From Bacteroidota bacterium (GTDB lineage Bacteria; Bacteroidota; Bacteroidia; JACCXN01), in contig JACCXN010000021.1 of the NCBI GenBank assembly GCA_013696965.1, positions 1 to 46,224 of the forward strand: a stretch of DNA of 46,224 bases, in the 5' to 3' direction. Below the pieces are notes generated by a model. The model did no database searches. It was not told the origin of the DNA and worked only from the letters and a program-made list of their open reading frames with translations. Shown here one piece after another: positions 1 through 9,296 of the stretch. A program made the position numbers and the translations under genes. Numbering within the stretch: the stretch's first letter is position 1; each line of letters starts with the position of its first letter.

Positions 1-162
1 AAAATTCCAAGATCCCTTCTGGCAAAATCAAGTTTGCCAAGCTGTGGTTTTCATCTCTTTGCACGTAGAATATTTTTTGCAAAGAAATGATTTTTGTTCA
101 TTCCCCCCAACTTTTCCGCTTGATCCCCGACTTCTTGTTATCCAAGCAATTGTAATTAAATA

Positions 163-194
163 AAAAAAGCCTGAATTTTATTCAGGCTTTTTTT
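163..194. terminator. Bidirectional hairpin terminator
   Basis: A 14-bp perfect stem reads AAAAAAAGCCTGAA (163-176), then a short loop, then TTCAGGCTTTTTTT (181-194). It has an A-run on one side and a T-run on the other, so it can act in both directions. It lies just downstream of the minus-strand tRNA-His and most likely ends its transcript. It could also end a plus-strand gene to the left of the window. Confidence 0.8.
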
Positions 195-198
195 GAAG

Positions 199-273
199 GG
201 TGGAAGACCGGGCTCGAACCGGCGACCTCTGGTACCACAAACCAGCGCTCTAACCAACTGAGCTACAACCACC
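199..273 (-). tRNA. tRNA-His (anticodon GTG)
   Basis: Read on the minus strand, the sequence folds as a full cloverleaf. The D-stem is GCTC/GAGC, the anticodon stem is CTGGT/ACCAG with loop TTGTGGT (anticodon GTG), and the T-arm is GCCGG-TTCGAGC-CCGGT. The histidine hallmark is present: an extra G at position -1 (273) opposite discriminator C73 (199). The CCA end is not encoded. The acceptor stem GTGGTTG/CTTCCAC carries two adjacent U-U mismatches at pairs 5-68 and 6-67, which is unusual. Identity rests on the anticodon and the G-1:C73 pair. Confidence 0.93.
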
Positions 274-351
274 ATAAATTTTGGAGTGCAAATATATTAT
301 TAAAACCAGATTATACCAAATCTAAGCTAAAATAAAACGTTATAATATTAT

Positions 352-359
352 TATATTTG
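352..359 (+). promoter_or_regulatory. Putative Bacteroidota -7 box (TAnnTTTG) for the copper ATPase
   Basis: TATATTTG matches the TAnnTTTG -7 consensus of Bacteroidota and lies about 100 nt before the preferred start of the copper ATPase. No clear TTTG -33 box is seen at the right distance. The long leader leaves room for regulation, but no recognisable motif was found in it. Confidence 0.4.
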
Positions 360-464
360 ACGATCAGTTGAAAATGACTAAAAACAAAGGACATATTACA
401 AGTTCAACAGGCATAAATTGCCTGCCTTTTAAAAATTCCAATGCTTTTTGAGTTACAAAATAAA

Positions 465-2603
465 ATGGCAGATAAAAACGAACATATAACACTCAACGTG
501 GAGGGCATGACCTGCTCTAATTGTGCTTTATCAATTACGCGTACCCTTGCAAAACACGGTTTATCAAATGTAGATACAAATTTTAGCACGGGTGAAGTTA
601 CATTTGACATTATTGAAGGAAAAGACAAATTAGATGAGGCGGTTAATACAATTAACAAACTGGGTTACAAAGTAATTGAGAAGAAAGAAACGGATAAAAA
701 AGGCCTTTCTTTGATAGAGAAAAAACTTTATTTCAGTTTGATTTTTACTGTTCCCTTGTTTTTTTCACACATGATTCTTTCCCATAATCATTTTTTAAAT
801 GATCCCTGGGTTCAGCTTGTACTTTGTATTCCTGTTTTTATTTTGGGTGTTTTACATTTTGGAAAAAGTGCTTGGGGTTCTCTTAAAGCAGGAATTCCAA
901 ATATGGATGTATTAATAGTTATTGGAACTTCAGCTGCCTTTTTATATAGCCTTGCCGGAACCATTATGTATTTTGGCACCCACCAGGTTCATGATTATAT
1001 TTTTTACGAAACAGCTGGAATGATTATTTCCCTTGTTCTTCTTGGAAGCGTAATGGAATACAAATCGGTAAAACAAACAACAACGGCTATTAATGAACTT
1101 AGCAAAATGCAGGTTTTAACAGCAAAGAAAATAACAAGAAAAAACGAAAAGGAACAAATAAATGAAATAGCATACCATGAAATAAACAGGGATGATGTGT
1201 TAATGGTTAATACTGGTGATAAAATTCCAGTTGACGGTCAAGTAATATCAGGAACAGCCTCTGTTGATGAATCCATGATAACAGGAGAGAGTTTTCCAGT
1301 AGACAAGCAAAAGGATTCCCTGGTTATTGGTGGAACAATTTTGGTTAATGGAAATATCCGGATGGTAGCACAAAAAGTTGGTCGTGAAACAATGTTATCG
1401 CAAATTATAGAATTGGTGAAAAATGCCCAATTAAAACGTCCTGCCATTCAAAAGTTAGGGGATAAGATTAGTGCTGTATTTGTTCCAATTGTCGTATTAA
1501 TTGCCCTTGCAACATTCTTTATATGGTTTTTCATTGTAGGGGTTACACTCTCCACTGCTCTAATGACAAGCATAGCCGTTTTGGTTATTTCCTGCCCATG
1601 TGCTATGGGGCTTGCAACTCCCACTGCCGTAATGGTAGGAATAGGAAGAGCTGCAAAAAATGGAATATTGATAAAAGGAGGAAGCACACTTGAAGAAATT
1701 TCAAAAATAAAAACTGTAGTTTTTGATAAAACCGGAACGCTTACAACAGGCAATTTTAGTATAAAAAAAATAATTCCAATTGAGGACGCTAATGAAAATG
1801 AAATACTAAATTTATTGTATAGCCTTGAAATCCATTCCTCTCACCCTATTGCCCGATCAGTTGTGGAAAGTTTAAAAAGCAAGGCGAATGTTATCGATTT
1901 TAAAGAGGTGTCCGAATTAAAGGGAATGGGAATAAAAGCAACAGATTTTACCGGAAATAATTATTTTTTAGGAGGAGCTCATGCAATCCCTCATTTGGGG
2001 GAGGATGAAAATTACAACCTTTACCTTACTAAAAATGACAAGCTAATTGCCGCGGTTGACATTGAGGATGAAATAAAACAAAATGCGGCTCTACTAATTC
2101 AAACATTAAAAGAAAAAAATATTCAAACAGTATTGTTAAGTGGTGATAAGAAAGAAAAATGTGAATCCTTGGCAAAAACATTGGGTATTGAGAAAGTATA
2201 CAGTGAACAATTGCCCCAACAAAAACTTGATATTATTGATGAATTAATGAAAACAGGATATGTTGCCATGGTTGGCGATGGAGTAAATGATGCTCCCGCT
2301 TTGGCAAAGGCAACTGTTGGTATTTCTCTTGGCAATGCTACCCAGGTTGCAATACAATCAGCACAAGTTATATTGCTAAAAGGTAATGATTTAATGTTGG
2401 TGGATAAAGCATTAAATGTTGGGAAACATTCTGTAATAACTATCAAGCAAAATTTATTCTGGGCTTTTTTCTATAATATACTAGCTATTCCTATAGCCGC
2501 AATGGGCTTTTTAAGCCCTGTTATTGCAGCACTGGCAATGGCTTTTTCCGATGTTATTGTTGTTGGAAATTCCATAAGACTAAAATCCAAAAAGATCTTT
2601 TAA
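465..2603 (+). CDS. copA: Copper-translocating P1B-type ATPase
   Basis: This is an inner-membrane cation pump that probably exports Cu(I). One N-terminal heavy-metal-associated domain carries the metal-binding motif MTCSNC. Hydrophobic segments follow, then the actuator motif TGES (near residue 272 from this start), the transmembrane metal site SCPCAMG (near 377), the phosphorylation loop DKTGT (near 421), the P1B signature SSHPIA, the hinge GDGVNDAPAL, and two C-terminal membrane helices. The length (about 712 aa) is normal for the family. ATG 465 is preferred because it follows an A-rich stretch and leaves a short lead before the metal-binding domain; ATG 441 adds 8 residues. The stop overlaps the next start by one base (TAATG), although the next gene is a glycosyltransferase, so the two may be co-transcribed without a shared function. 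Copper, rather than silver or another ion, is inferred from the CPC motif. Confidence 0.95.
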   Translation: MADKNEHITLNVEGMTCSNCALSITRTLAKHGLSNVDTNFSTGEVTFDIIEGKDKLDEAVNTINKLGYKVIEKKETDKKGLSLIEKKLYFSLIFTVPLFFSHMILSHNHFLNDPWVQLVLCIPVFILGVLHFGKSAWGSLKAGIPNMDVLIVIGTSAAFLYSLAGTIMYFGTHQVHDYIFYETAGMIISLVLLGSVMEYKSVKQTTTAINELSKMQVLTAKKITRKNEKEQINEIAYHEINRDDVLMVNTGDKIPVDGQVISGTASVDESMITGESFPVDKQKDSLVIGGTILVNGNIRMVAQKVGRETMLSQIIELVKNAQLKRPAIQKLGDKISAVFVPIVVLIALATFFIWFFIVGVTLSTALMTSIAVLVISCPCAMGLATPTAVMVGIGRAAKNGILIKGGSTLEEISKIKTVVFDKTGTLTTGNFSIKKIIPIEDANENEILNLLYSLEIHSSHPIARSVVESLKSKANVIDFKEVSELKGMGIKATDFTGNNYFLGGAHAIPHLGEDENYNLYLTKNDKLIAAVDIEDEIKQNAALLIQTLKEKNIQTVLLSGDKKEKCESLAKTLGIEKVYSEQLPQQKLDIIDELMKTGYVAMVGDGVNDAPALAKATVGISLGNATQVAIQSAQVILLKGNDLMLVDKALNVGKHSVITIKQNLFWAFFYNILAIPIAAMGFLSPVIAALAMAFSDVIVVGNSIRLKSKKIF

Positions 2604-4393
2604 TGAAGAATTACTCCATTTTTAAATCTTACAAAATCCTTTTCCTTTGCAAATGGTATCCAAACAGAGGGAATTTGTGTAACGGAATTTTTATTAAAAA
2701 ACATGCCGAAGCAATTGCAAAACATGCAAAGGTTAGTGTAATATACATTGGGGCTGATGATCAAATGAGGAACCCTATGTATGAAATTGAGAATACTATT
2801 GAGGGAAATTTAAATGTTATTCGAGTTTATTATAAAAATTCAGATTTTGGTAATGGTATAATTGGCAAATCTGTAAAGGCTTTCAGATATTTTAAAGCAT
2901 TTTATACTGCATTAAAAATTTATTCCAAAGAAAACGGAAGGCCACATGTGATACATGTAAATGTTTTAACTCGCCCTGCTATTGCTGCTTTGATCCTAAA
3001 AAAACTTAAAAATATCCCTTACATTATTACAGAGCATTGGACTGGTTATATGGCTGAACATGCAGAATATTCAGGTCTTTTAAAAAGAATAAGTACTCAG
3101 TTAACAGTTAAAAATGCAGCTGCTGTTACTACGGTTTCAGAAGTACTGTCAAAATCAATGCAAACTTGCGGTTTAAAAGGAAATTACATAACCATTCCCA
3201 ATATAGTAGAAGTACAAAAAATTCCTTTTGGCAAAAACTCAATTCCTACGGCAATTAATGTTTCAGACATGGTAGATGAAATGAAAAACATTTCAGGAAT
3301 TATTAAAGCAATGCCAGAGGTAATAAAAGAATTTCCTGAATTGAGACTGGAATTAATCGGTGAAGGTCCAGACAGGCAGGCTTTAGAACAACTTGCTCTA
3401 AATTTAAACCTGTTGAATAAAAATGTTTTCTTTTTTAATCAATTGGCCCACGAGCAAGTATTGAAAAGAATAGCCGTTGCATCCTTCCTAATAGTTAACA
3501 GCCATTACGAAAGTTTTTCTGTAGTTGCTGCCGAAGCTTTGGCTTGCGGAACACCAGTTTTATCAACCCAATGCGGAGGACCCGAAGAATTTATAAATGA
3601 GGACTGCGGGATTTTAATTAAGCCCGGGGATTTAAATGAATTAATCTGGGGAATTAAAACCATGGTTTTGACTTGTAAGAATTACACCTTAGAAAATCTA
3701 CAAAAAAAAGCCGGGGAAAAATTTAGTCCATCTATTGTATCAAGCCAGTTTCTTGAGCTTTATCAAAAATATGCCGTAGTTTGGAAGGTAGGTAATTCAG
3801 AAAAAAAATTAATCATTGATCCTTTATGGACGGTACTTGATGTTGGAAGTGGAAACCGTCCTAATGAAAGGGCAAATGTACTACTGGAAAAGGAACTTGG
3901 TGAAACGATCCATAGATCAGGTGAAGTTGCATTAATTCCTGAGGGTAAAAAATTGGTTCAAGGTGATGCATTGGCAATGCCTTTTGAGAAAGATGAATTT
4001 GATTTTGTTATAGCCTCCCATATTGCAGAGCACATTGAGGATCCTGAAAAATTTTGCAAGGAATTATCCAGGGTAGGCAGAATGGGCTATGTTGAAACTC
4101 CCGGAAAATTATCGGAGTTGTTTTTCAATGAGCCTTTTCATAAATGGATTGTTTATAAAAAAGGAGATGTACTTGTATTTAAAGAAAAGACTGGTTTTAA
4201 ATGCTTCAGTGAATTTTTCTACAGGTTTTATTATTTGAATGAAACCCGTGTGGGCCATAAACCTTTATATTCAAAATCATTTTTTATGATCCTGATTGTA
4301 AATCTCCTTCGAAAATCCTGGAAACACCTTCCAGCAACTTATACTAAATATGCATGGAAGGGAAATATTCAATACAGGATCATTCTTAAATAA
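2603..4393 (+). CDS. Fusion: GT4 glycosyltransferase + SAM methyltransferase
   Basis: Two enzymes occur in one 596-residue chain. Residues 1 to about 395 are a family-4 glycosyltransferase (GT-B fold). They have the N-terminal start KILFLCKWYPNRG, the donor-site region LELIGEGPDRQALE, and the E-x7-E type motif ESFSVVAAEALACGTPV. Residues from about 405 to 596 are a class I methyltransferase: motif I is VLDVGSGNRPN (near 411), followed by DALAMPFEKDEFDFV and HIAEHIEDPEKF, the usual type-11 layout. The first half would add a sugar to a lipid-linked glycan and the second could methylate the sugar or the acceptor; the substrates are unknown. It is translationally coupled to the upstream ATPase (TAATG) and lies 4 nt before a flippase gene, which supports a role in exported polysaccharide. 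No frameshift is needed to join the halves, so the fusion is genuine in this sequence. Confidence 0.88.
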   Translation: MKNYSIFKSYKILFLCKWYPNRGNLCNGIFIKKHAEAIAKHAKVSVIYIGADDQMRNPMYEIENTIEGNLNVIRVYYKNSDFGNGIIGKSVKAFRYFKAFYTALKIYSKENGRPHVIHVNVLTRPAIAALILKKLKNIPYIITEHWTGYMAEHAEYSGLLKRISTQLTVKNAAAVTTVSEVLSKSMQTCGLKGNYITIPNIVEVQKIPFGKNSIPTAINVSDMVDEMKNISGIIKAMPEVIKEFPELRLELIGEGPDRQALEQLALNLNLLNKNVFFFNQLAHEQVLKRIAVASFLIVNSHYESFSVVAAEALACGTPVLSTQCGGPEEFINEDCGILIKPGDLNELIWGIKTMVLTCKNYTLENLQKKAGEKFSPSIVSSQFLELYQKYAVVWKVGNSEKKLIIDPLWTVLDVGSGNRPNERANVLLEKELGETIHRSGEVALIPEGKKLVQGDALAMPFEKDEFDFVIASHIAEHIEDPEKFCKELSRVGRMGYVETPGKLSELFFNEPFHKWIVYKKGDVLVFKEKTGFKCFSEFFYRFYYLNETRVGHKPLYSKSFFMILIVNLLRKSWKHLPATYTKYAWKGNIQYRIILK

Positions 4394-4397
4394 AGCA

Positions 4398-5681
4398 ATG
4401 TTAAAAAAGATTTCATCCACAATTGGGGTAAAAGCAATTACGGCAATATTCGCTTTTTTAACTCTAATTATAACGGCCAGAATTTTAGGTACGGAAGGCA
4501 GGGGTATTATAGGATTATTCATGGCAACAGTTTCTTTTGCTATCATGTTCAATTATTTGATTGGCGGATCCACCTTGGTTTATCTTTCATCCCGGCATCC
4601 AAACAATACGCTTATATGGTCTTCTTATATATGGGCTGTCTTTTCCAATGCACTTGCATTTGTTATTATTTCTCTTTCAAACTCCTCAATTGCTGAATAT
4701 GCCAACCACATTTTTGTAATATCACTTCTTACCTCTCTTTTTCAAATAAATTTAAACATGCTTCTAGGTAGGGAAAATGTATTGAAATATAATTTATATA
4801 GCCTTTTAATGGTTTCTCTTAATTTTCTTTTGATATGCCTGTTATTTCTGATTTTGGAGTGGCATTCGATTGAATCTTTTATTTATTCTCTTTATGTGTC
4901 TTTGGCTGTATGTTTTATCCTAAGTTTGTTTGCATTAAAGGGATCTTTGGATTTGAAATTTGATAAAAACTTATGGATTACAGGAGTAACTGCAATGAGT
5001 TTTGGATTTATTTCTCAATTAGCAAACATCAGCCAGCTTTTAAATTTAAGGCTTAGTTTCTACCTAATTGAATATTATACTTTTACTGAGAACGTTGGAG
5101 TTTATTCAACCGGCACCACCCTAACCGAATCAATTTGGATGATTGCAGGTTCAATGGCACTGGTTCAGTATGCTATTGTTTCAAATTCAAGAGATAGAAG
5201 AGAATCCATGGAAATGTCAGCTAAAATGGCAAGAGTGAGTCTTATATTAACCCTTATGGCCTTAATACCATTGCTAATCCTGCCTGAAAGTTTTTATACT
5301 TACATCTTTGGAGAGGGTTTTAGGGGGATAAAAAATGTAATATATGCCCTTTCACCTGGTGTATTAAGCATTGGCTTTAGCATGGCTTTCAGTCATTATT
5401 TTGCAGGTGTAGGGAATTATAAAATCAATGCAATTTGTTCTGGCTCCGGTCTCCTTGTAACGCTTGTTTGTTCATTGTTAATGATTCCACTTTGGGGAAT
5501 TGTGGGTGCTGGAATTGCCTCAAGTATTGCTTATCTTTTCATAAGCTTTTTACTGATTGTGTTTTTTATAAAGGATACAAAGATCAGTATTGGATTATTA
5601 ATCCCTTCAACAAGAGATTTTGAAGCTTTAAGTGTATTAAAAAACAAGCTTTTGAGTTTTACCCGACCACCCCATCATTAA
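4398..5681 (+). CDS. Wzx-like oligosaccharide flippase (copy 1)
   Basis: A polytopic membrane protein of about 427 residues with 12 or so hydrophobic segments. The N-terminus IITARILGTEGRGIIGL is typical of the polysaccharide transporter/MOP superfamily (Wzx, O-antigen flippase). These proteins move undecaprenyl-linked oligosaccharides across the inner membrane. ATG 4398, 4 nt after the upstream stop, is chosen over ATG 4350, which would overlap the methyltransferase by 44 nt and add a polar lead unlike the family. The C-terminal half contains the block FSHYFAGVGNYKINA, almost repeated in the second flippase at 5938. The two genes are therefore paralogues, probably from tandem duplication. 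The glycan carried is unknown. Confidence 0.87.
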   Translation: MLKKISSTIGVKAITAIFAFLTLIITARILGTEGRGIIGLFMATVSFAIMFNYLIGGSTLVYLSSRHPNNTLIWSSYIWAVFSNALAFVIISLSNSSIAEYANHIFVISLLTSLFQINLNMLLGRENVLKYNLYSLLMVSLNFLLICLLFLILEWHSIESFIYSLYVSLAVCFILSLFALKGSLDLKFDKNLWITGVTAMSFGFISQLANISQLLNLRLSFYLIEYYTFTENVGVYSTGTTLTESIWMIAGSMALVQYAIVSNSRDRRESMEMSAKMARVSLILTLMALIPLLILPESFYTYIFGEGFRGIKNVIYALSPGVLSIGFSMAFSHYFAGVGNYKINAICSGSGLLVTLVCSLLMIPLWGIVGAGIASSIAYLFISFLLIVFFIKDTKISIGLLIPSTRDFEALSVLKNKLLSFTRPPHH

Positions 5682-5840
5682 GGAAAATACTTTTTAAAAT
5701 TCAGCATTTAGTTAGTTAAAATGCCGTTTGGATTAAAGGAAATAAAAAATTAGTTTCAATGTTAAGGATTGTAAAGCTTAATCTTTGGGATTAGTTATAT
5801 AACTGTTTAATAATTTTCACTTTAGGAGTTGAAAATAGAG

Positions 5841-5897
5841 ATGGGTTTGTTAGAAGAAAAAATTGACGATCTTTATTCTAAGCAACTTTTACATTAG
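5841..5897 (+). CDS. Possible 18-residue small ORF between the two flippases
   Basis: The 256-nt gap between the flippase genes holds one short frame, ATG to TAG, encoding MGLLEEKIDDLYSKQLLH, which could form an amphipathic helix. A GGAG-like run lies upstream but too far (about 13 nt) to be convincing. There is no other support for translation. The rest of the gap shows no hairpin or clear promoter. This may be chance. Confidence 0.12.
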   Translation: MGLLEEKIDDLYSKQLLH

Positions 5898-5937
5898 CTA
5901 AACTTTTAGTTTACATAAAAGAAAACAGATCAGATAA

Positions 5938-7212
5938 GTGTTTAATAAAATTGCAAGTACGTTTATAACTCGTGGAATTTCGGCTCTGATTAGCTTTGCA
6001 GTGCTTATTATTACTGCAAAGGTACTGGGAGCAGAAATCAGGGGAAACATAAGTTTATTAATCCTAGGTATTTCATTCATCACAATGATAAGCCAGGTTG
6101 CAGGAGGACCTGCACTTATATATCTTATTCCAAAATCAAACATCTCCTCTCTGGTAGGTGTTTCCTATATATGGGCTGCTATAAGTTGTCTGGTTTTTTC
6201 ATTTATTTTAAGCGCGACCAACTTTATCCCTGAATTTTTTTTCTATCATTTACTTTTCATTTCCTTACTTCAATGCTTAAGCCATCTGCATTTAGTTATA
6301 TTACTAGGTAAAGAAAAAATAAACATACATAACCTGATTGTGTTGGCCCAGGTTTTTACACATATTATTTTTATGGCCTTTTTTGTTTTTATTTGGGATC
6401 AAAAAACCATAGAATCATTTATCTGGTCTATTTATATCAGCAACATTTTAACTTATATTTTAAGTCTCATTGCAATACAAAAATATTTTGTCAAGTTTAA
6501 TTTATTTGAATTACCAGGGCTTTTAAAAACAATGTTTAAAAATGGCACTTATACATTAGTGGCTAACATTACTCTTTTGTTATCAGTTAGAATGAGTTAT
6601 TATTATTTAAATTTATTTACAGGAACAGCTGCAGTGGGTATATTTTCAGCGGGAGTTTCGGTTACGGAATCTGTTTTATTATTAAGTTCAAGTGTTTCAC
6701 TCATTATATTCATGCGAATTGCAAATTCCAGCGATACATTATTTGCACAGAATCTTACAATACGCTTATCCAAAATCTGTTTTATTTTAACACTGCCTTG
6801 CTTATTTCTCTTATTATTGTTGCCAAAAGATTTTTATAATTTCTTATTTGGTGAAGAATTCGCAACTATAAAAGATGTTATCATGGCACTGTCTGTTGGA
6901 ATTGCTGCAATAAGTTTTTCCATGATTTACAGTCATTATTTTGCAGGTATGGGTAAATATCATATTAATGCCATAGCAAGTTCAATCTCCTTTAGTATTA
7001 CCCTGGTAGCTGGTTATTTTATTATTCCAATATGGGGAATTACCGGAGCTGGGTGGGTTGCATCAATGGCATACCTTGCTTCTTCGGGTTTTCATTTTGT
7101 GGTGTTTTTAAAACATACGGGGGCTAATCCTTTGTATCTTGCCCCTACTTTGCGTGATATTTCTTTTTTCAATAAATATTTATTAAATTTCAACAGGAAA
7201 ACTAATAGTTAA
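5938..7212 (+). CDS. Wzx-like oligosaccharide flippase (copy 2)
   Basis: A 424-residue multi-span membrane protein of the same family as the gene at 4398. The N-terminal block VLIITAKVLGAEIRGNISL and the late block YSHYFAGMGKYHINA align with the first copy. It should flip a lipid-linked glycan from cytoplasm to periplasm. The start is a GTG at 5938, since no ATG lies nearby in frame ahead of the conserved N-terminus. Its stop overlaps the asparagine-synthase start by one base (TAATG). Having two flippases side by side suggests two distinct repeat units, or a duplication followed by divergence. Confidence 0.86.
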   Translation: MFNKIASTFITRGISALISFAVLIITAKVLGAEIRGNISLLILGISFITMISQVAGGPALIYLIPKSNISSLVGVSYIWAAISCLVFSFILSATNFIPEFFFYHLLFISLLQCLSHLHLVILLGKEKINIHNLIVLAQVFTHIIFMAFFVFIWDQKTIESFIWSIYISNILTYILSLIAIQKYFVKFNLFELPGLLKTMFKNGTYTLVANITLLLSVRMSYYYLNLFTGTAAVGIFSAGVSVTESVLLLSSSVSLIIFMRIANSSDTLFAQNLTIRLSKICFILTLPCLFLLLLLPKDFYNFLFGEEFATIKDVIMALSVGIAAISFSMIYSHYFAGMGKYHINAIASSISFSITLVAGYFIIPIWGITGAGWVASMAYLASSGFHFVVFLKHTGANPLYLAPTLRDISFFNKYLLNFNRKTNS

Positions 7213-9212
7213 TGTGCGGAATTGCAGGAATTGTAAATTTAAATAGAAGTGTAAATGTATCGAAGTCATTAAAACAAATGACCTCGACTATTGCCCACAG
7301 AGGACCAGATGACGAGGGGTTTGTGTTTTTTTCATCAAATGAAACATCCAAGGCAGGCAGTAAAAACACCCCTGAAAATATTTGGGCCACCAACCTGGAT
7401 TATAAACCAATTGAACATATTGACAATGTAACCCGTGAATTTTCTATGGGCTTAGGTCACCGCAGGCTATCCATTTTAGACCTCTCACCTGCAGGCCATC
7501 AACCCATGTGCATCAACAACGAAAGCATTTGGATTACCTACAATGGTGAAATATATAATTTTATTGAATTAAGAACATCACTTGAAGAAAATGGTTATAC
7601 ATTCCATACCAATACAGACACTGAAGTAATATTAAATGCTTATAAACATTGGGGCTACAATTGCGTGGACCATTTCAACGGAATGTGGGCTTTTGTGATT
7701 TACGATAAGGCAAAGGACTGTCTTTTTGGATCAAGAGACAGATTAGGAGTAAAACCACTATATTATTACCTTGACCAAAATGCTTTTGTTTTTGCATCAG
7801 AACAAAAAGCCCTTGTTTCCTTGCCTTTTGTTAAAACAGGTATTAACCCAGCTGCTGTATTCGATTATTTTGTTTTGGATGAAATTGAATATGAAGAAGA
7901 AGGATTTTTTAAAAATATAATTGAACTTTCAGCTTCCAACTCTTTTACATTTGATTTAAAAACAGCAGAAATAAAAAAATGGTCCTATTATAATTTACCC
8001 TCAAATACGCAGCATGAATCCTATGGGGAGGAAAAAATGAAGGTATATTCCGAAAAATTATCCCAACTTTTGGATCAGGCAATTTCCTTGCGTTTACGCT
8101 CTGATGTTCCTGTAGGAACATGCCTTAGTGGTGGGCTGGATAGTTCTGCAATAACAGCCATTGCAACAAAGCATTTAAATGGAAAACCACTGGAAGTTTT
8201 CACAGCATCATTTAATGAAAAAAACATTGATGAAAGCCCTTGGGCACAAATGGTCGTAAACAGTACAGGAGCAATATGGAACAGGGTTTTTCCAAGCTCT
8301 GAAGAGTTAATGAATGACCTTGAAAATTTAACCTATTGCCAGGATATTCCCATTTGGTCAACAAGTACTTATGCACAATACCGGGTAATGCAACTTGTAA
8401 AAGAAAAAAACATTAAAGTTGTACTTGACGGACAAGGGGGTGATGAATTATTTGCAGGATATCCATCCCATTTGCCTTCTTTTTGGTGCGAATTATTAAA
8501 CAATAAAAAGTACACACTTTTTTCAAAGGAATTATGCGCTCACAATGGTTTTTCAAAATCAGCAATTTACTTTATCAAGCAATATTTAAAGCAGTATGGA
8601 ATTTACAAATTCCCCCCTTCCATTCAATCCTTTATCTTTAATAATTATTTTGATGAATTGAAATACTTAAAAAAAGATTTCAAGGAAAAAAATATTAACA
8701 GATTGAAAAAAAAGAATTCCAGGGAAAAAGTAAGTTTAAATGGCAGGCTGTTTTATGAGCTGAACAATAGTTTGTTAAAAAGTTATTTAAAATGTGAAGA
8801 CCGCTGTTCAATGTATCATTCAGTTGAATCTCGGACCCCGTTTGCTGATGATCCAGCGCTCATTGAATTTTCTATGAATCTTTCGGGCTCATATAAAATT
8901 AAAAATGCAGTTCAAAAAGTTATTTTAAGAAATGCTGTTTCTTCCCTTTTACCTGAAAAAATAGTAAACAGGAGAGATAAAATGGGTTATGTGACCCCAA
9001 ACAACAATTGGATTTCTGATTTAAAACCAAAAATTGCAACCATTTTTGACAATCCCCTGCTTTTGGATTTTCTTGATGTAGAAAAAATTAAAAAAGATTT
9101 TGACAAAATGTTTGACTCAAGAGACAAAAAGGAAAACGGTAAACTGTTTAAATTCATAAGTTTTGCAATGTGGGTAAATGTTTTTGAGGAAAACCTTAAA
9201 AAAACCTATTGA
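7212..9212 (+). CDS. asnB: Asparagine synthase (glutamine-hydrolysing) family protein
   Basis: A class II glutamine amidotransferase domain starts at the catalytic Cys2 (MCGIAGIVNLN) and includes RGPDDEG, LGHRRLSI, YNGEIYNF and SRDRLGVKPLYY. It is followed by an ATP-pyrophosphatase synthetase domain with the P-loop LSGGLDSSAITA near residue 307 and the GQGGDELFAGY motif. The enzyme would move glutamine amide nitrogen to an acyl-AMP carboxylate, classically aspartate. At 666 residues it is longer than plain AsnB. An extra segment of about 35 residues sits between RGPDDEG and LGHRRLS. Homologues of this type are common in surface-polysaccharide loci, where they may amidate uronic acids, and the flippases and glycosyltransferase upstream fit that. 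Whether it makes asparagine or amidates a sugar cannot be decided here. Confidence 0.9.
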   Translation: MCGIAGIVNLNRSVNVSKSLKQMTSTIAHRGPDDEGFVFFSSNETSKAGSKNTPENIWATNLDYKPIEHIDNVTREFSMGLGHRRLSILDLSPAGHQPMCINNESIWITYNGEIYNFIELRTSLEENGYTFHTNTDTEVILNAYKHWGYNCVDHFNGMWAFVIYDKAKDCLFGSRDRLGVKPLYYYLDQNAFVFASEQKALVSLPFVKTGINPAAVFDYFVLDEIEYEEEGFFKNIIELSASNSFTFDLKTAEIKKWSYYNLPSNTQHESYGEEKMKVYSEKLSQLLDQAISLRLRSDVPVGTCLSGGLDSSAITAIATKHLNGKPLEVFTASFNEKNIDESPWAQMVVNSTGAIWNRVFPSSEELMNDLENLTYCQDIPIWSTSTYAQYRVMQLVKEKNIKVVLDGQGGDELFAGYPSHLPSFWCELLNNKKYTLFSKELCAHNGFSKSAIYFIKQYLKQYGIYKFPPSIQSFIFNNYFDELKYLKKDFKEKNINRLKKKNSREKVSLNGRLFYELNNSLLKSYLKCEDRCSMYHSVESRTPFADDPALIEFSMNLSGSYKIKNAVQKVILRNAVSSLLPEKIVNRRDKMGYVTPNNNWISDLKPKIATIFDNPLLLDFLDVEKIKKDFDKMFDSRDKKENGKLFKFISFAMWVNVFEENLKKTY

Positions 9213-9270
9213 AATAAATTACCCTTTTTTTAGTTAACATACCCGGGAAACTCCAAGTGTTTGTTTTTTC

Positions 9271-9278
9271 TAAATTTG
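9271..9278 (+). promoter_or_regulatory. Putative -7 box before the lipoprotein pair
   Basis: TAAATTTG fits TAnnTTTG and lies 18 nt before ATG 9297. A matching TTTG -33 box is not evident, so only half of the promoter is supported. Confidence 0.4.
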
Positions 9279-9296
9279 CATATTTATATTTATACA

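Noticed and set aside
1-160. Small hairpins GGCAAA/TTTGCC (21-38) and TCTTTGCA/TGCAAAGA (56-85) and an open frame at the left edge.
   Set aside because: Too short and without context; the frame ends at position 90 with no recognised sequence.
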